Source of the DNA: a virus | Direction: 5' to 3' (one strand) | DNA length: 28,442 nucleotides | IMG/VR virus record: IMGVR_UViG_3300030060_001868 | Span: 1 to 28,442 of that record | Shown here: in pieces, positions 1-7,859 of the stretch | Position numbering within the stretch: the stretch's first letter is position 1 | Layout of the letters: the number at the start of each line of letters is the position of its first letter | Notes under the pieces: model-generated | Seen by the model: the letters and a program-made list of their open reading frames with translations, nothing else | Told to the model about the DNA's origin: nothing | Database searches by the model: none | Program-made: the position numbers and the translations under genes

Positions 1-1
1 C

Positions 2-43
2 GGATTACTTGTTACTCCTAAATTAGCTCAAAGAGGTTTTTAG
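2..43 (+). CDS. C-terminal end of an upstream gene (partial)
   Basis: An open frame enters the window from the left and stops at TAG (41-43). The visible residues are GLLVTPKLAQRGF. This is too little to identify the protein. In many tailed phages the gene before the portal is the large terminase subunit, so that is one possibility, but nothing in these 13 residues shows it. The next small gene starts inside this stop codon (TAGTG), which suggests it is translated in the same operon. Partial at the 5' end. Confidence 0.5.
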   Translation, partial: GLLVTPKLAQRGF

Positions 44-156
44 TGATTATCAAAATAAAAAATATATTTAAAAAAATTAAAAGAAGGCTCTTCGGAAAAT
101 TGTGCGAGTGTATGCCAAAGAAGAAAAGTAAAAGAGGGAGACCTAAAAAAAAATGA
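43..156 (+). CDS. 37-aa basic micro-ORF with AT-hook-like motif
   Basis: A GTG start overlaps the stop of the previous gene, and the TGA stop overlaps the ATG of the next gene (ATGA), so the frame exactly bridges two neighbours. The product is very rich in Lys and Arg and ends KSKRGRPKKK. The RGRP core flanked by basic residues matches the AT-hook that binds the minor groove of AT-rich DNA. An internal ATG at 112 would give a 14-residue product, MPKKKSKRGRPKKK. No promoter or ribosome site decides between the two starts. The frame placement and charge argue for a real gene; the DNA-binding role is inferred only from the motif. Confidence 0.4.
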   Translation: MIIKIKNIFKKIKRRLFGKLCECMPKKKSKRGRPKKK

Positions 157-542
157 ACTCACGATATAATTATAAAGAACTCACAAAAGAAAGAAAAGCA
201 GAATTAGAAAAGCAAAGAAAAGAGAAAAAATCAGAAAAGGAAGTAACAAAACCTAAAAAAGATAGTGGTGCAAGTTTTTCAGAAAAGTTAGGAGCATTTA
301 CACAAGTCACTGGCATAGACCCAATACAAAATTTATTAGAAGGACCTAGTCGATCAGACATAGATGCACCAGATTTAACAAGTGAAGTAAGAGCTAGAGT
401 AGAACAACAAAAAGCAAGAATAGCTTCTGCCCCAAAAATGTATCCTATGTATTATGAAAGAGCTAATAAGGGTAAATTTTTTAACAAGTCCGTAAAAGCA
501 AAATGCAAATTAGGTAGAAATAAAAAAACAAAGATATACTAA
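153..542 (+). CDS. Hypothetical protein upstream of portal
   Basis: A 129-residue protein I do not recognise. The first 40 residues are almost all charged and lysine/glutamate-rich, as in a helical or disordered arm. A middle part (about 43-75) contains the more ordered segment KLGAFTQVTGIDPIQNLLEG. The C-terminus is basic and includes MYPMYYERANKGKFF and a single Cys. A GGGAG sequence about a dozen bases upstream can serve as ribosome site. The stop overlaps the portal start (TAATG), so the two are probably translationally coupled. The position before the portal suggests a minor virion or packaging accessory role, but this is only context. Confidence 0.75.
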   Translation: MNSRYNYKELTKERKAELEKQRKEKKSEKEVTKPKKDSGASFSEKLGAFTQVTGIDPIQNLLEGPSRSDIDAPDLTSEVRARVEQQKARIASAPKMYPMYYERANKGKFFNKSVKAKCKLGRNKKTKIY

Positions 543-2917
543 TGGATGAAGAAAACACACAAATTAATGAGGAGGTGACTGATGAAGAAGTTACTGAAGA
601 AACTCCAATCGTTGAAGAAGAAGTTAATGTTGAAGTTAAAGAACCTTCTGAAGAAAACGAAGAGAGCCAAGAAGAAAAAATAAAAGAGTTAGTTGATGAA
701 GTAAAAATATTTTATTCTAACTTAGCCGAGGATATGGATGACAGAGTTCTTGGAAGAATATCAAGTGAACTAATAGCAGATTACAAAAAAGATAAAGAGA
801 GTCGAAGTGACTGGGAAAAGTCTTATACCTCTGGGTTAGACTTATTGGGGTTTAAGTACGACAATGAGAGTAGACCATTTCAAGGTGCGAGTTCCGTTAC
901 ACATCCACTACTTGCAGAATCTGTAACACAGTTTCAAGCTCAAGCCTATAAAGAATTGTTACCTTCTGATGGTCCTGTTCGTACTCAAGTGGTAGGGGAG
1001 CAAACCAGAGAAAGAGAGGAACAAGCTCAACGAGTCAAAGAGTTTATGAATTATATGATTATGGAACAGATGGAAGAGTATACTCCAGACTTTGACCAAT
1101 TATTATTTTATTTACCATTAGCTGGTTCTGCGTTTAAAAAAATATATTATGATGAAGTGATGCAAAGGGCGATTGCTAAATTTATACCAGCAGAAGATTT
1201 GATCGTTCCCTACTATGCAACCGACTTAAAAGATTGTGAACGAATTACTCATGTTGTGAAGATGAGTGAAAATGACATATTAAAAAAACAACGCACAGGT
1301 TTTTATAGAGATGTTGAAATTTTACCTAGTCGCATGGATGACGATGCGGTGCAAGAAAAATATGATTCTATAGAAGGAGTGAGTGCGAGTGCAGATAAAG
1401 AATACCAGTTTAATATTTTGGAGATGCATGTTGATTTAGATTTAGAAGAGTATGAATCAGAGGTCTCAGAAAAAAATATTAAAGTACCTTACATTGTAAC
1501 GATTGATGAAGGTTCACAAGAAGTGTTAGCTATCTATCGTAACTACGATATGAACGATGCGTTAATGAAAAGAAAAGAATATTTTGTACATTACAAGTTT
1601 TTACCTGGTCTTGGGTTCTATGGCTTTGGTTTAATACACATGATTGGTGGATTATCAAAAACTGCAACTGCTGCATTGAGACAATTATTAGATGCTGGTA
1701 CTTTGAGTAATTTACCTGCTGGTTTTAAGTCAAGAGGTATGCGAATTAGGGATGATGACCAACCTTTTCAACCAGGTGAGTTTAGAGATGTCGATGCACC
1801 AGGTGGTAATATCAAAGACCAATTCCAAATTTTACCATTTAAAGAGCCAAGTTCAGTATTATTTTCATTGTTAGGGTTTGTTGTACAAGCTGGACAGAGA
1901 TTTGCAGCTATAACAGACAATGCGATAGGCAACGATGCACAAAATAGAGCAGTTGGAACGACTATTGCCCTCTTGGAACGAGGCTCAAGGGTCATGAGTG
2001 CTATTCACAAGCGATGTTACTATGCAATGAGACAAGAATTTCGTCTTTTAGCTAGTATTTTTGGTACATATTTACCACCAATTTATCCATATGCTGTGTA
2101 TGGTGGTAATCGACTGATAAAAGTAGCAGATTTTTCACCAGAAGTGGATGTAATACCAGTTGCTGACCCAAATATCTTCTCAATGGCTCAAAGAGTCACA
2201 CTTGCACAGACACAATTACAGATTGCACAGTCAAATCCACAACTTCACAATGTTCGAGAAGCATATAGAAGGGTATACGAAGCATTAGGCACGAAACAAA
2301 TTGATAGTTTGTTAAAACCAGAAAGAATAGAACAACCTTTAGACCCAGCTATTGAAAATGCAATGGCATTACGCATGGAAATACCAAAAGCATATCCTGA
2401 ACAGAACCACGATGCACATATAATTTCACATACTGCATTTATTAAGAGTAGAATGGTACAAATTAATCCTATGGTGTATGCGTTATTACAAGCACATATT
2501 ATGGAGCATGTATCGTTTAAAGCTAGAGCTTTAATATTACAAGAATTACAAGCGAAACCAGAAACTTTACAATTACGAGAAGATAATCCAGAAGCATTTT
2601 TGGTGATAACGGAATCTTTGGTTGCTGATAAGATTGCACAATTAGTTTCTGAGTTACAATTATTAGAGGGAGCGGATGAAAAGAAAGACCCACTAGTTCA
2701 ACTTAAACAACAAGAGATGGATTTACGAGCTTTAGATATGCAAAGAAAAATTCAAGAGCATGTAGACATTGAAGAAAGAAAGATGGGAGAGTTTGAACAG
2801 AAACTTGATTTAGAAAAAATGAAACGAGAAGATAGTGAAGAACAAGGTGAAGAAAGAATACGAATAGCAGAAGAAAAATTAAAAGTAGCAAAGGAAAAAA
2901 ATGTCCAGAGTAAGTAA
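542..2917 (+). CDS. Portal protein (P22-like)
   Basis: A 791-residue protein that fits the large portal of short-tailed phages: the dodecameric ring at one head vertex through which DNA enters and to which the adaptors bind. Residues 1-60 are very acidic and glutamate-rich. The segment with RPFQGASSVTHPLLAESV (about 113-130) and the following QFQAQAYKELLPSDGPVRTQ are typical of P22-type portals in environmental phages. The core runs to about residue 690 and is followed by a long charged coiled-coil tail (about 695-791), as in portals with a C-terminal barrel. The start overlaps the upstream stop. The end overlaps the next gene by 17 nt. Family assignment is by recognition of the conserved N-terminal part and by gene order; length supports it. 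Confidence 0.88.
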   Translation: MDEENTQINEEVTDEEVTEETPIVEEEVNVEVKEPSEENEESQEEKIKELVDEVKIFYSNLAEDMDDRVLGRISSELIADYKKDKESRSDWEKSYTSGLDLLGFKYDNESRPFQGASSVTHPLLAESVTQFQAQAYKELLPSDGPVRTQVVGEQTREREEQAQRVKEFMNYMIMEQMEEYTPDFDQLLFYLPLAGSAFKKIYYDEVMQRAIAKFIPAEDLIVPYYATDLKDCERITHVVKMSENDILKKQRTGFYRDVEILPSRMDDDAVQEKYDSIEGVSASADKEYQFNILEMHVDLDLEEYESEVSEKNIKVPYIVTIDEGSQEVLAIYRNYDMNDALMKRKEYFVHYKFLPGLGFYGFGLIHMIGGLSKTATAALRQLLDAGTLSNLPAGFKSRGMRIRDDDQPFQPGEFRDVDAPGGNIKDQFQILPFKEPSSVLFSLLGFVVQAGQRFAAITDNAIGNDAQNRAVGTTIALLERGSRVMSAIHKRCYYAMRQEFRLLASIFGTYLPPIYPYAVYGGNRLIKVADFSPEVDVIPVADPNIFSMAQRVTLAQTQLQIAQSNPQLHNVREAYRRVYEALGTKQIDSLLKPERIEQPLDPAIENAMALRMEIPKAYPEQNHDAHIISHTAFIKSRMVQINPMVYALLQAHIMEHVSFKARALILQELQAKPETLQLREDNPEAFLVITESLVADKIAQLVSELQLLEGADEKKDPLVQLKQQEMDLRALDMQRKIQEHVDIEERKMGEFEQKLDLEKMKREDSEEQGEERIRIAEEKLKVAKEKNVQSK

Positions 2918-3266
2918 ATCTAATAAACCAACAGCTAATGCAATGAGAATACAGGCAGAAGAAAATAGAAAAATGCTGGAAAATATTAAACCTTTGAAAT
3001 TACCATCAAACAATATAAATAAAATTAAAAATATATTTAAGAAAAAAAAGAAGAAAGAGAAAAAAGAATACTTTATAAAAGACCCTTTTAAAAATGAAAT
3101 AGCTTCTCTTACTCCACCGAAACGAGGTCCTAATCCTCAAGGTCTTAAAAAAGGTGACTTACTAAATATTGGTTGTCCTCATCGTGAAAATGGTGTACAA
3201 GGAAGTGATATTAAGGGAGTGAAACCAATACAAGTGAAAGGTAAAAAGTTTATCGGTGTTTTGTGA
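2901..3266 (+). CDS. Hypothetical basic protein with C-terminal KGKKFIGV motif
   Basis: A 121-residue protein of unknown function. Its start lies inside the portal gene after AAAGGA, and its stop overlaps the next start (GTGA). Residues 1-65 are helical and lysine-rich, with a run KKKKKKEKKEYF. The second half is Gly/Pro-rich (PPKRGPNPQGLKKGD) and has one Cys-Pro-His. The last residues, VKGKKFIGVL, resemble the end of the 214-aa protein at 12251-12895 (RGTKFKGVF). The position between portal and capsid genes makes a small virion protein plausible. Confidence 0.7.
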   Translation: MSRVSKSNKPTANAMRIQAEENRKMLENIKPLKLPSNNINKIKNIFKKKKKKEKKEYFIKDPFKNEIASLTPPKRGPNPQGLKKGDLLNIGCPHRENGVQGSDIKGVKPIQVKGKKFIGVL

Positions 3267-3859
3267 TAGATGGTGATTCATCAGAATACAATTTTATAAC
3301 CGAAGAAATACAAAAATTAAAACTCGACCCAGTAGTGTTAACTTGTGAAATAGGTTTGCGTAGGGGGTTAGGTTCTAAAACTATTATGGATGCGGTTATT
3401 AGTCAAGGTGTTGAGCATTATCGACATGTTGCTATAGACCCTTATGGCGATTTAAAATATAAACATTACGATGACAAAGACCCTTATGTTTGTGATTACA
3501 ATGACCAAATGCGAATGGAAACTGTAAGAGAATTATACAAATATAAACAGTTTGCTTACTTTGAATTTTTAGACGAGTATTACTTTGAAACTATGAAGAA
3601 AGGTTACCCTATAACAATCAATGGTAATGTGTATCTCAAAGAAACATATAATGTTGTGCACTTGGATGGACCTCATACTTCTGAAGCAGTGCATAACGAG
3701 ATAAATTTTTTTGCTTCACGAATGACGGATAATAGTTTATTAATAATAGATGACCATGATACCATGAAGTTACAATCGGTACGATGGTTTTTAAAAAAGA
3801 TTGCATTTGAAGAAGTACGAAAAGGAGAAAGAAAATTAATTTTTAAAAGGAGTACATAA
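3263..3859 (+). CDS. Class I SAM-dependent methyltransferase-like protein
   Basis: A 198-residue protein with a Rossmann methyltransferase outline. The first strand and glycine loop are CEIGLRRGLGS (28-38). An acidic residue follows the second strand in VAIDPYGD (D59). A later strand ends VVHLDGPHT (132-139), and LLIIDDHD (159-166) closes the core. This pattern matches the Methyltransf_24 / cephalosporin-hydroxylase-like group, which usually acts on small molecules, sugars or proteins. No DPPY/NPPY motif is present, so a DNA-base target is unlikely. The GTG start overlaps the previous stop (GTGA) and the stop overlaps the holin start (TAATG). Substrate is unknown. Confidence 0.7.
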   Translation: MIDGDSSEYNFITEEIQKLKLDPVVLTCEIGLRRGLGSKTIMDAVISQGVEHYRHVAIDPYGDLKYKHYDDKDPYVCDYNDQMRMETVRELYKYKQFAYFEFLDEYYFETMKKGYPITINGNVYLKETYNVVHLDGPHTSEAVHNEINFFASRMTDNSLLIIDDHDTMKLQSVRWFLKKIAFEEVRKGERKLIFKRST

Positions 3860-4248
3860 TGGCACTAACAGCACTCATAGGACCAGCTACAAAACTAATA
3901 GGAAAATTTGTAAGAGACAAGGATAAACAAGCACAATTAGCTCATGAAATATCTACAATGGCAGAAAAACATGCACAAGAATTAGCTCTTGCACAAATAA
4001 AACTTAATACAGAAGAAGCAAAAGGTAATTGGTTTCAATCATCGTGGAGACCATTGTGTGGCTGGATTTGTGCGTTATCGCTAGGTATAAATTTCATGGT
4101 AGCTCCGATTTGTGCTGGGTTTGGTATTACTGTTCCACAAGCGGACATGTCAATCATGATGCCGCTTTTGCTCGGAATGTTAGGAATCGGAGGATTACGC
4201 AGCCTAGACAAAATAAAAAAAGTAGATACTAAAGTTATAAAAAAATGA
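3859..4248 (+). CDS. Holin-like membrane protein (3-TM GTA-holin type)
   Basis: A 129-residue protein resembling the 'holin of 3TMs, for gene-transfer release' family. Residues 1-50 form an amphipathic, charged helix with an Ala/Gln-rich stretch. The motif NWFQSSWRP (57-65) precedes the first hydrophobic segment, GWICALSLGINFMVAPICAGF (about 68-88). A second segment, MMPLLLGMLGIGGL (about 100-113), follows, then a basic tail. Such proteins open the inner membrane at lysis. AAAGGAG lies just upstream, and start and stop overlap both neighbours. The M15 peptidase that could be its partner is about 6.6 kb downstream. Confidence 0.75.
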   Translation: MALTALIGPATKLIGKFVRDKDKQAQLAHEISTMAEKHAQELALAQIKLNTEEAKGNWFQSSWRPLCGWICALSLGINFMVAPICAGFGITVPQADMSIMMPLLLGMLGIGGLRSLDKIKKVDTKVIKK

Positions 4249-4490
4249 AAAAAAGAATACATATAAATCAACATAAAATTAGAAGTAACAAAAAAAATAA
4301 TACTAATGAACAAGTCATTACTGTAAAAACATCTAAACATAATTATTATGTAGATGAGGTAGAAGTAAAAGGTTCATGTAAGGTTGTTTATAAACCAGAT
4401 AAGCCTTTATCTTGTGGAGCAAAAGTTTGGATAGAAACAAGCGATGAAGTTATTATGAAAGATAATGACTTTGTCACTAAAATTTTATAA
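4245..4490 (+). CDS. Small hypothetical protein
   Basis: An 81-residue protein I do not recognise. The first 25 residues are basic. The rest looks beta-rich, with alternating hydrophobic residues (HNYYVDEVEVKGSCKVVY, then AKVWIETSDEVIM). It contains two Cys (in GSCK and SCGAK). The start overlaps the holin stop (ATGA) and the stop overlaps the next gene (TAATG), so it belongs to the same coupled operon. No function can be assigned. Confidence 0.65.
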   Translation: MKKRIHINQHKIRSNKKNNTNEQVITVKTSKHNYYVDEVEVKGSCKVVYKPDKPLSCGAKVWIETSDEVIMKDNDFVTKIL

Positions 4491-4612
4491 TGGCAAAAAA
4501 AACAAAACACTTTGTTAAGTTAGAAACAAAAAAAATTAGAAGAAGATTTAAAGATAAACGATTGAGGCATAGAAAAAAACTAGGACCTAAAAGTCATTTA
4601 AGAATAGCATGA
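4490..4612 (+). CDS. 40-aa highly basic protein
   Basis: A 40-residue frame exactly fills the space between its neighbours. Its ATG overlaps the previous stop (TAATG) and its TGA overlaps the next start (ATGA). About half of the residues are Lys, Arg or His (for example KKIRRRFKDKRLRHRKK). There are no cysteines and no membrane segment. Such charge suggests nucleic-acid binding, but no family is recognised. The perfect coupling on both sides is the main reason to call it a gene. Confidence 0.6.
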   Translation: MAKKTKHFVKLETKKIRRRFKDKRLRHRKKLGPKSHLRIA

Positions 4613-5193
4613 TACCTTTTCCAAACAAAAAATATAATATCATATATGCTGATCCACCTTGGAGCTTTGATACATATTCAGATAAAGGCAAAGATAAAAG
4701 TGCAGACAATCATTATGAATGTCAGGATTTAGAATGGATAAAAAATTTACCTGTAACAAAAATAACACAAGATAATTGTTTGTTATTTATGTGGGTTACC
4801 TTTCCAACATTACCAAAAAGTTTTGAAGTTATATCTAGTTGGGGTTTTCAATATTCTACTTGCGGTTTTGTGTGGGTGAAAGCAAATAAAAATTATAATA
4901 AAAAACAATTAACTTTTGTAAAAGAAGAAAAGTTTGATGCTTTTTGGGGATTAGGATATTGGACAAGAGCCAATGCAGAATTATGTTTAATAGCAAAAAA
5001 AGGTTCTATAGAAAGACAATCACGAGGAGTGCATCAAATAGTATATGAGCCAATACAAGAACATAGTAGAAAACCAGATTGTGTAAAAGATAAAATAATA
5101 CAACTTTGTGGAGACTTACCTAGAATAGAATTGTTTGCTAGAAGAGAAACACAAGGTTGGGATGTATGGGGGAATGAAATATGTACGACATAG
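4609..5193 (+). CDS. MT-A70 family adenine methyltransferase
   Basis: A 194-residue protein of the MT-A70 family, whose phage members methylate adenine at N6 using S-adenosylmethionine. The catalytic DPPW motif is at residues 15-18 (IIYADPPW). The family features FMWVTFPTLP and FVWVKANK follow, then a region with GYWTRANAELCLIAKKG and the C-terminal RIELFARRETQGWDVWGNE. The protein is full length for a minimal phage MT-A70 enzyme. The start overlaps the 40-aa gene and the end overlaps the 60-aa gene. A likely role is protection of phage DNA from host restriction; target sequence cannot be read from the gene. No matching restriction gene lies nearby. Confidence 0.92.
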   Translation: MIPFPNKKYNIIYADPPWSFDTYSDKGKDKSADNHYECQDLEWIKNLPVTKITQDNCLLFMWVTFPTLPKSFEVISSWGFQYSTCGFVWVKANKNYNKKQLTFVKEEKFDAFWGLGYWTRANAELCLIAKKGSIERQSRGVHQIVYEPIQEHSRKPDCVKDKIIQLCGDLPRIELFARRETQGWDVWGNEICTT

Positions 5194-5363
5194 ATACTTT
5201 ATTAGGAATAAAAAAAATGATACAAAAAGAAATACAAGTAGCAAAAGATAATATTATCTACAGTGTAGACACAGTAGAAAATTTACAGTATGCTAGAGGC
5301 AAACTCAATGCATTAGAAGCATTGCAACAGGATATTATGAACCTGCAAAAAAATGAGGAATGA
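5181..5363 (+). CDS. Small helical hypothetical protein
   Basis: A 60-residue, probably all-helical protein. It starts inside the end of the methyltransferase gene (13-nt overlap, with a G-rich stretch upstream) and its stop overlaps the co-chaperonin start. Heptad-like spacing of Leu, Ile and Val (IDTLLGIKKMIQKEI, then ENLQYARGKLNALEALQQDI) suggests a short coiled coil. It is not recognised. It may be a small accessory or head-assembly factor, but only by position. Confidence 0.6.
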   Translation: MYDIDTLLGIKKMIQKEIQVAKDNIIYSVDTVENLQYARGKLNALEALQQDIMNLQKNEE

Positions 5364-5782
5364 TGACACTAATAACACCTAGAATTTATAAAAAAAATTC
5401 AAAAGACATTTTAGTTCCAAAAGGCACAAAACAAACAGAAGAATATTTACAAGTTATACCTAATCCAGTTGGGTATAGAATATTAGTAAGACCCTATAAA
5501 GCAAAAGAAAAAACAGAAGGTGGTGTAATACTTTCTGATAAGACAGTTGAAACAATGGAGATGACAACTGTAGTAGGTTTAGTTATTAAGATGGGGGATT
5601 TGTGTTACAAGGATAAAGAAAGGTTTCCAAATGGTCCTTGGTGTAAAGAAGGACAGTTTGTAATTTATGGTAGATATTCTGGAGCAAGGTTTAAAACTAA
5701 GTATGGCGAACATAGAATATTAAATGATGACGAAATCATAGGCACTATAAAAAAACCAGAGGACATCCTCGCATTATTTTAA
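5360..5782 (+). CDS. GroES-type co-chaperonin (Cpn10)
   Basis: A 140-residue protein with a Cpn10 core at about 34-131. VGYRILVRPYKAKEKTEGGVI (37-57) covers the first strands and the mobile loop, with a GGVIL contact motif for GroEL. GRYSGARFK and EHRILNDDEIIGTI (117-130) match the end of GroES, where DDI-type residues close the barrel. An N-terminal extension of about 33 residues and an insert around CYKDKERFPNGPWCKEGQF make it longer than bacterial GroES (about 97 aa), similar in concept to T4 gp31. Placed just before scaffold and capsid, it probably directs host GroEL to fold the capsid protein. Both ATG codons in ATGATG are possible starts. Confidence 0.85.
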   Translation: MMTLITPRIYKKNSKDILVPKGTKQTEEYLQVIPNPVGYRILVRPYKAKEKTEGGVILSDKTVETMEMTTVVGLVIKMGDLCYKDKERFPNGPWCKEGQFVIYGRYSGARFKTKYGEHRILNDDEIIGTIKKPEDILALF

Positions 5783-5791
5783 GGAGATAAA

Positions 5792-6736
5792 ATGGCACAA
5801 CAAAAATTAGAATTAAATAGAGAAGATGAAAAAGTTTCCGTAGGAGAAGATGCACACGAGGAACAATCACTAGATGTAAAACAAGAAAAAGATACAACAC
5901 AACCTGAATTAGAAGAAGTTGATTTAGGATATACTGATCCTAACAAAAAAGATACAGACTCTAAAATTGTAGAAAAAAAAGAAGAACCAGAAAAAACAAC
6001 TGATTTAAATGAAATCTCTGGCACAGTACAAAAAAGAATTGACCAACTAACGAGAAGATATAGAGAAGCCGAAAGAAGAGAAAAAGCTGCTTTAGATTAT
6101 GCAAAGGGGTTACAAGATAAATATAGTAAGGCAGAAAAAACATTAAATGTTGTTGACGACAATTATATAAAAGAATTTGATGCAAGAATAGATGCACAAA
6201 GGGAGCAAGTGAAAAGTAATTTAAAAGTAGCTATTGAAAATAATGATAGTGAAAAAATTATGGAAGCGAATGATTTACTAACTAAGTTAGCAGTAGAAAA
6301 AGAAAAATCTAGAATACTCGTAGAACAAAAAAAAGAACAAGCAACAAAACAAACGCAACAAAAAGAAGCACCACAACCAGTGGAGCAACCATCACAACCA
6401 GTAAAACAACCTTCATCTAGAGCTAAAGAATGGGCAGATGATAATAAGTGGTTTGGGCAAGATAAAGTAATGACAAGTGCTGCTTATGGAATACATGAAG
6501 ATTTAATCGCCCAAGGGTTTGACCCAGAGAGTGAAGATTACTATACTGAAATTAATTCAAAGATGAGGAACTACTTTCCTCAAAAGTTTGAAAAAGAACA
6601 ACGACCTCCTCAAACTGTCGCATCGGCAGGTAGAAAACAAGAAGGTCGCAGAACTGTGAAGCTCACTCGTTCACAGGTAGCAATAGCTAAAAAACTTGGA
6701 GTGCCGTTGGAAGAATACGCAAAATTTGTAAAATAG
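5792..6736 (+). CDS. Scaffold-like protein
   Basis: A 314-residue, very charged and largely helical protein without Cys. Residues 1-75 are acidic and likely disordered. Residues 75-195 form long helices (KRIDQLTRRYREAERREKAA). A Gln/Pro-rich linker (about 185-210) leads to a C-terminal part with SRAKEWADDNKWFG and a final basic helix (VKLTRSQVAIAKKLGVPLEEY). An acidic start, coiled-coil middle and basic C-terminus, two genes before the capsid cluster, fit an internal scaffolding protein that shapes the procapsid. A strong ribosome site, AAGGAGAT, precedes the ATG. No protease motif is visible. The call rests on composition and order, not on a clear family match. Confidence 0.6.
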   Translation: MAQQKLELNREDEKVSVGEDAHEEQSLDVKQEKDTTQPELEEVDLGYTDPNKKDTDSKIVEKKEEPEKTTDLNEISGTVQKRIDQLTRRYREAERREKAALDYAKGLQDKYSKAEKTLNVVDDNYIKEFDARIDAQREQVKSNLKVAIENNDSEKIMEANDLLTKLAVEKEKSRILVEQKKEQATKQTQQKEAPQPVEQPSQPVKQPSSRAKEWADDNKWFGQDKVMTSAAYGIHEDLIAQGFDPESEDYYTEINSKMRNYFPQKFEKEQRPPQTVASAGRKQEGRRTVKLTRSQVAIAKKLGVPLEEYAKFVK

Positions 6737-6745
6737 GAGTTCTTT

Positions 6746-7210
6746 ATGGACAAAACAAACAGAAACTCACGAACATCTACAGTGAGAGAAACACGAAAAA
6801 AACAGTGGATGCCACCATCTAGTTTAGATGCACCTCCTGCACCCAATGGTTATAAACATCGTTGGATTAGAACTGAAACTATGGGTCAAGATGATACAGC
6901 TAATGTGTCAAAAAGACAAAGAGAAGGATGGGAGTTTGTTAGAGCCGAGGAGATTAAAAATCAAATTGGTGAACATGACTATCCAGTAATTAGTGATGGA
7001 AAATATCAGGGTCTAATTGGAGTTGGTGGGCTCGTTTTGGCGAGAATACCTGAAGAGATTGTTGAACAACGCAAAAATTATTTTAAAGAAAGAACTTCAG
7101 ACCAAATGAAGGCAGTTGACAATGATATTCTAAGGGAGCAACGACCTGAGATGCCTATTAATGTTGATAGACAATCTCGTGTCACTTTTGGTGGTGGTCG
7201 TAAAACCTAA
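6746..7210 (+). CDS. Conserved-type hypothetical protein between scaffold and capsid genes
   Basis: A 154-residue soluble protein. The first part includes KKQWMPPSSLDAPPAPNGYKHRWIR (about 20-45), then GWEFVRAEEI and the small hydrophobic segment LIGVGGLVLARIPEEIVEQR (about 91-110). The C-terminus has a Gly-rich TFGGGRK. I associate this layout with a protein often found next to scaffold genes in marine short-tailed phages, but do not know its function. GGAG precedes the start. A candidate promoter follows in the gap before the next gene. Confidence 0.7.
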   Translation: MDKTNRNSRTSTVRETRKKQWMPPSSLDAPPAPNGYKHRWIRTETMGQDDTANVSKRQREGWEFVRAEEIKNQIGEHDYPVISDGKYQGLIGVGGLVLARIPEEIVEQRKNYFKERTSDQMKAVDNDILREQRPEMPINVDRQSRVTFGGGRKT

Positions 7211-7212
7211 AT

Positions 7213-7242
7213 TTTACAATCACCGTATTTGTTAATTATATT
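7213..7242 (+). promoter_or_regulatory. Candidate sigma70-like promoter before the capsid genes
   Basis: The 52-nt gap between genes holds TTTACA (7213-7218), an 18-base spacer and TATATT (7237-7242). Each hexamer has five of six consensus bases. The next ATG is 21 bases beyond. Together with the terminator at 8797 it would frame a head-protein plus capsid transcript. AT-rich DNA gives chance matches, so this is moderate evidence only. Confidence 0.4.
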
Positions 7243-7262
7243 GCACATAAGAGGAGAAAATT

Positions 7263-7856
7263 ATGGCGAATGTAGTAGAAAAATTTGGTCTTAGACCTTA
7301 TAAGAATCTAAATGGTGCGTCATGGAATAATGCTCAAAATAGGTACACAATAGCTAACAACTACGGAACTGCGATTTTTCAAGGGGATATGGTTATTCCT
7401 GTTACTGCTGGTAATATCGAAAGACATACCGCAGGAAACGCAACTCCAATAGTTGGTGTATTTAATGGGTGTTTTTACACAGACCCAACAACTAAGAAAC
7501 CAACATTTAGCAATCACTATCCTGGTAGTATAGCTGCCGATGATATTGTTGCTAATGTTATAGACGATCCAAGCACATTATTTTTAATTGATGCTGACGA
7601 AAGATTTGAAAGAAGCGATTTATTTACAAACTATAGTGTAACCAATGTTACTGGTAATACAGACACTGGTATCTCTAAAGTTCAGTTAGATGTATCTGCA
7701 ACTAGCACATCTTTTACTTTTGCATTAATGGCAGTAGACATCAGTCAAGACCCTAACAATTCAGATGTTAGTGCTGGTACTACTAATAATAATGTGATTG
7801 TTCGTATTCAAAATCATTTTTATCAGCGAAACAATGTCGCTGACACAGGAGTATAA
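7263..7856 (+). CDS. Head/decoration-type virion protein
   Basis: A 197-residue protein directly before the capsid gene. It begins MANVVEKFGLRPYKNLNGASW and is rich in Asn, Thr, Val and Gly, with beta-strand alternation (GTAIFQGDMVIPVTAGN; TSFTFALMAVDISQDPN). There is one Cys and no signal peptide. I associate this kind of protein with head structural or stabilising proteins of marine phages. A strong ribosome site (AGAGGAG) precedes it and only 3 nt separate it from the capsid gene, so equal expression is likely. Exact role (decoration or head completion) is inferred. Confidence 0.65.
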   Translation: MANVVEKFGLRPYKNLNGASWNNAQNRYTIANNYGTAIFQGDMVIPVTAGNIERHTAGNATPIVGVFNGCFYTDPTTKKPTFSNHYPGSIAADDIVANVIDDPSTLFLIDADERFERSDLFTNYSVTNVTGNTDTGISKVQLDVSATSTSFTFALMAVDISQDPNNSDVSAGTTNNNVIVRIQNHFYQRNNVADTGV

Positions 7857-7859
7857 ATC

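Noticed and set aside
170-361. Minus-strand open frames throughout (for example 170-361, 1768-1995, 8174-8542, 15590-15925)
   Set aside because: All lie opposite well-supported + strand genes, have no ribosome sites and low-complexity translations. They are shadows of the coding strand.
3859-4248. Gene transfer agent, because the holin-like gene resembles the GTA family
   Set aside because: The window has fibre, nozzle, co-chaperonin and accessory genes that fit a phage, and the P22-like portal and nozzle differ from GTA heads and tails.
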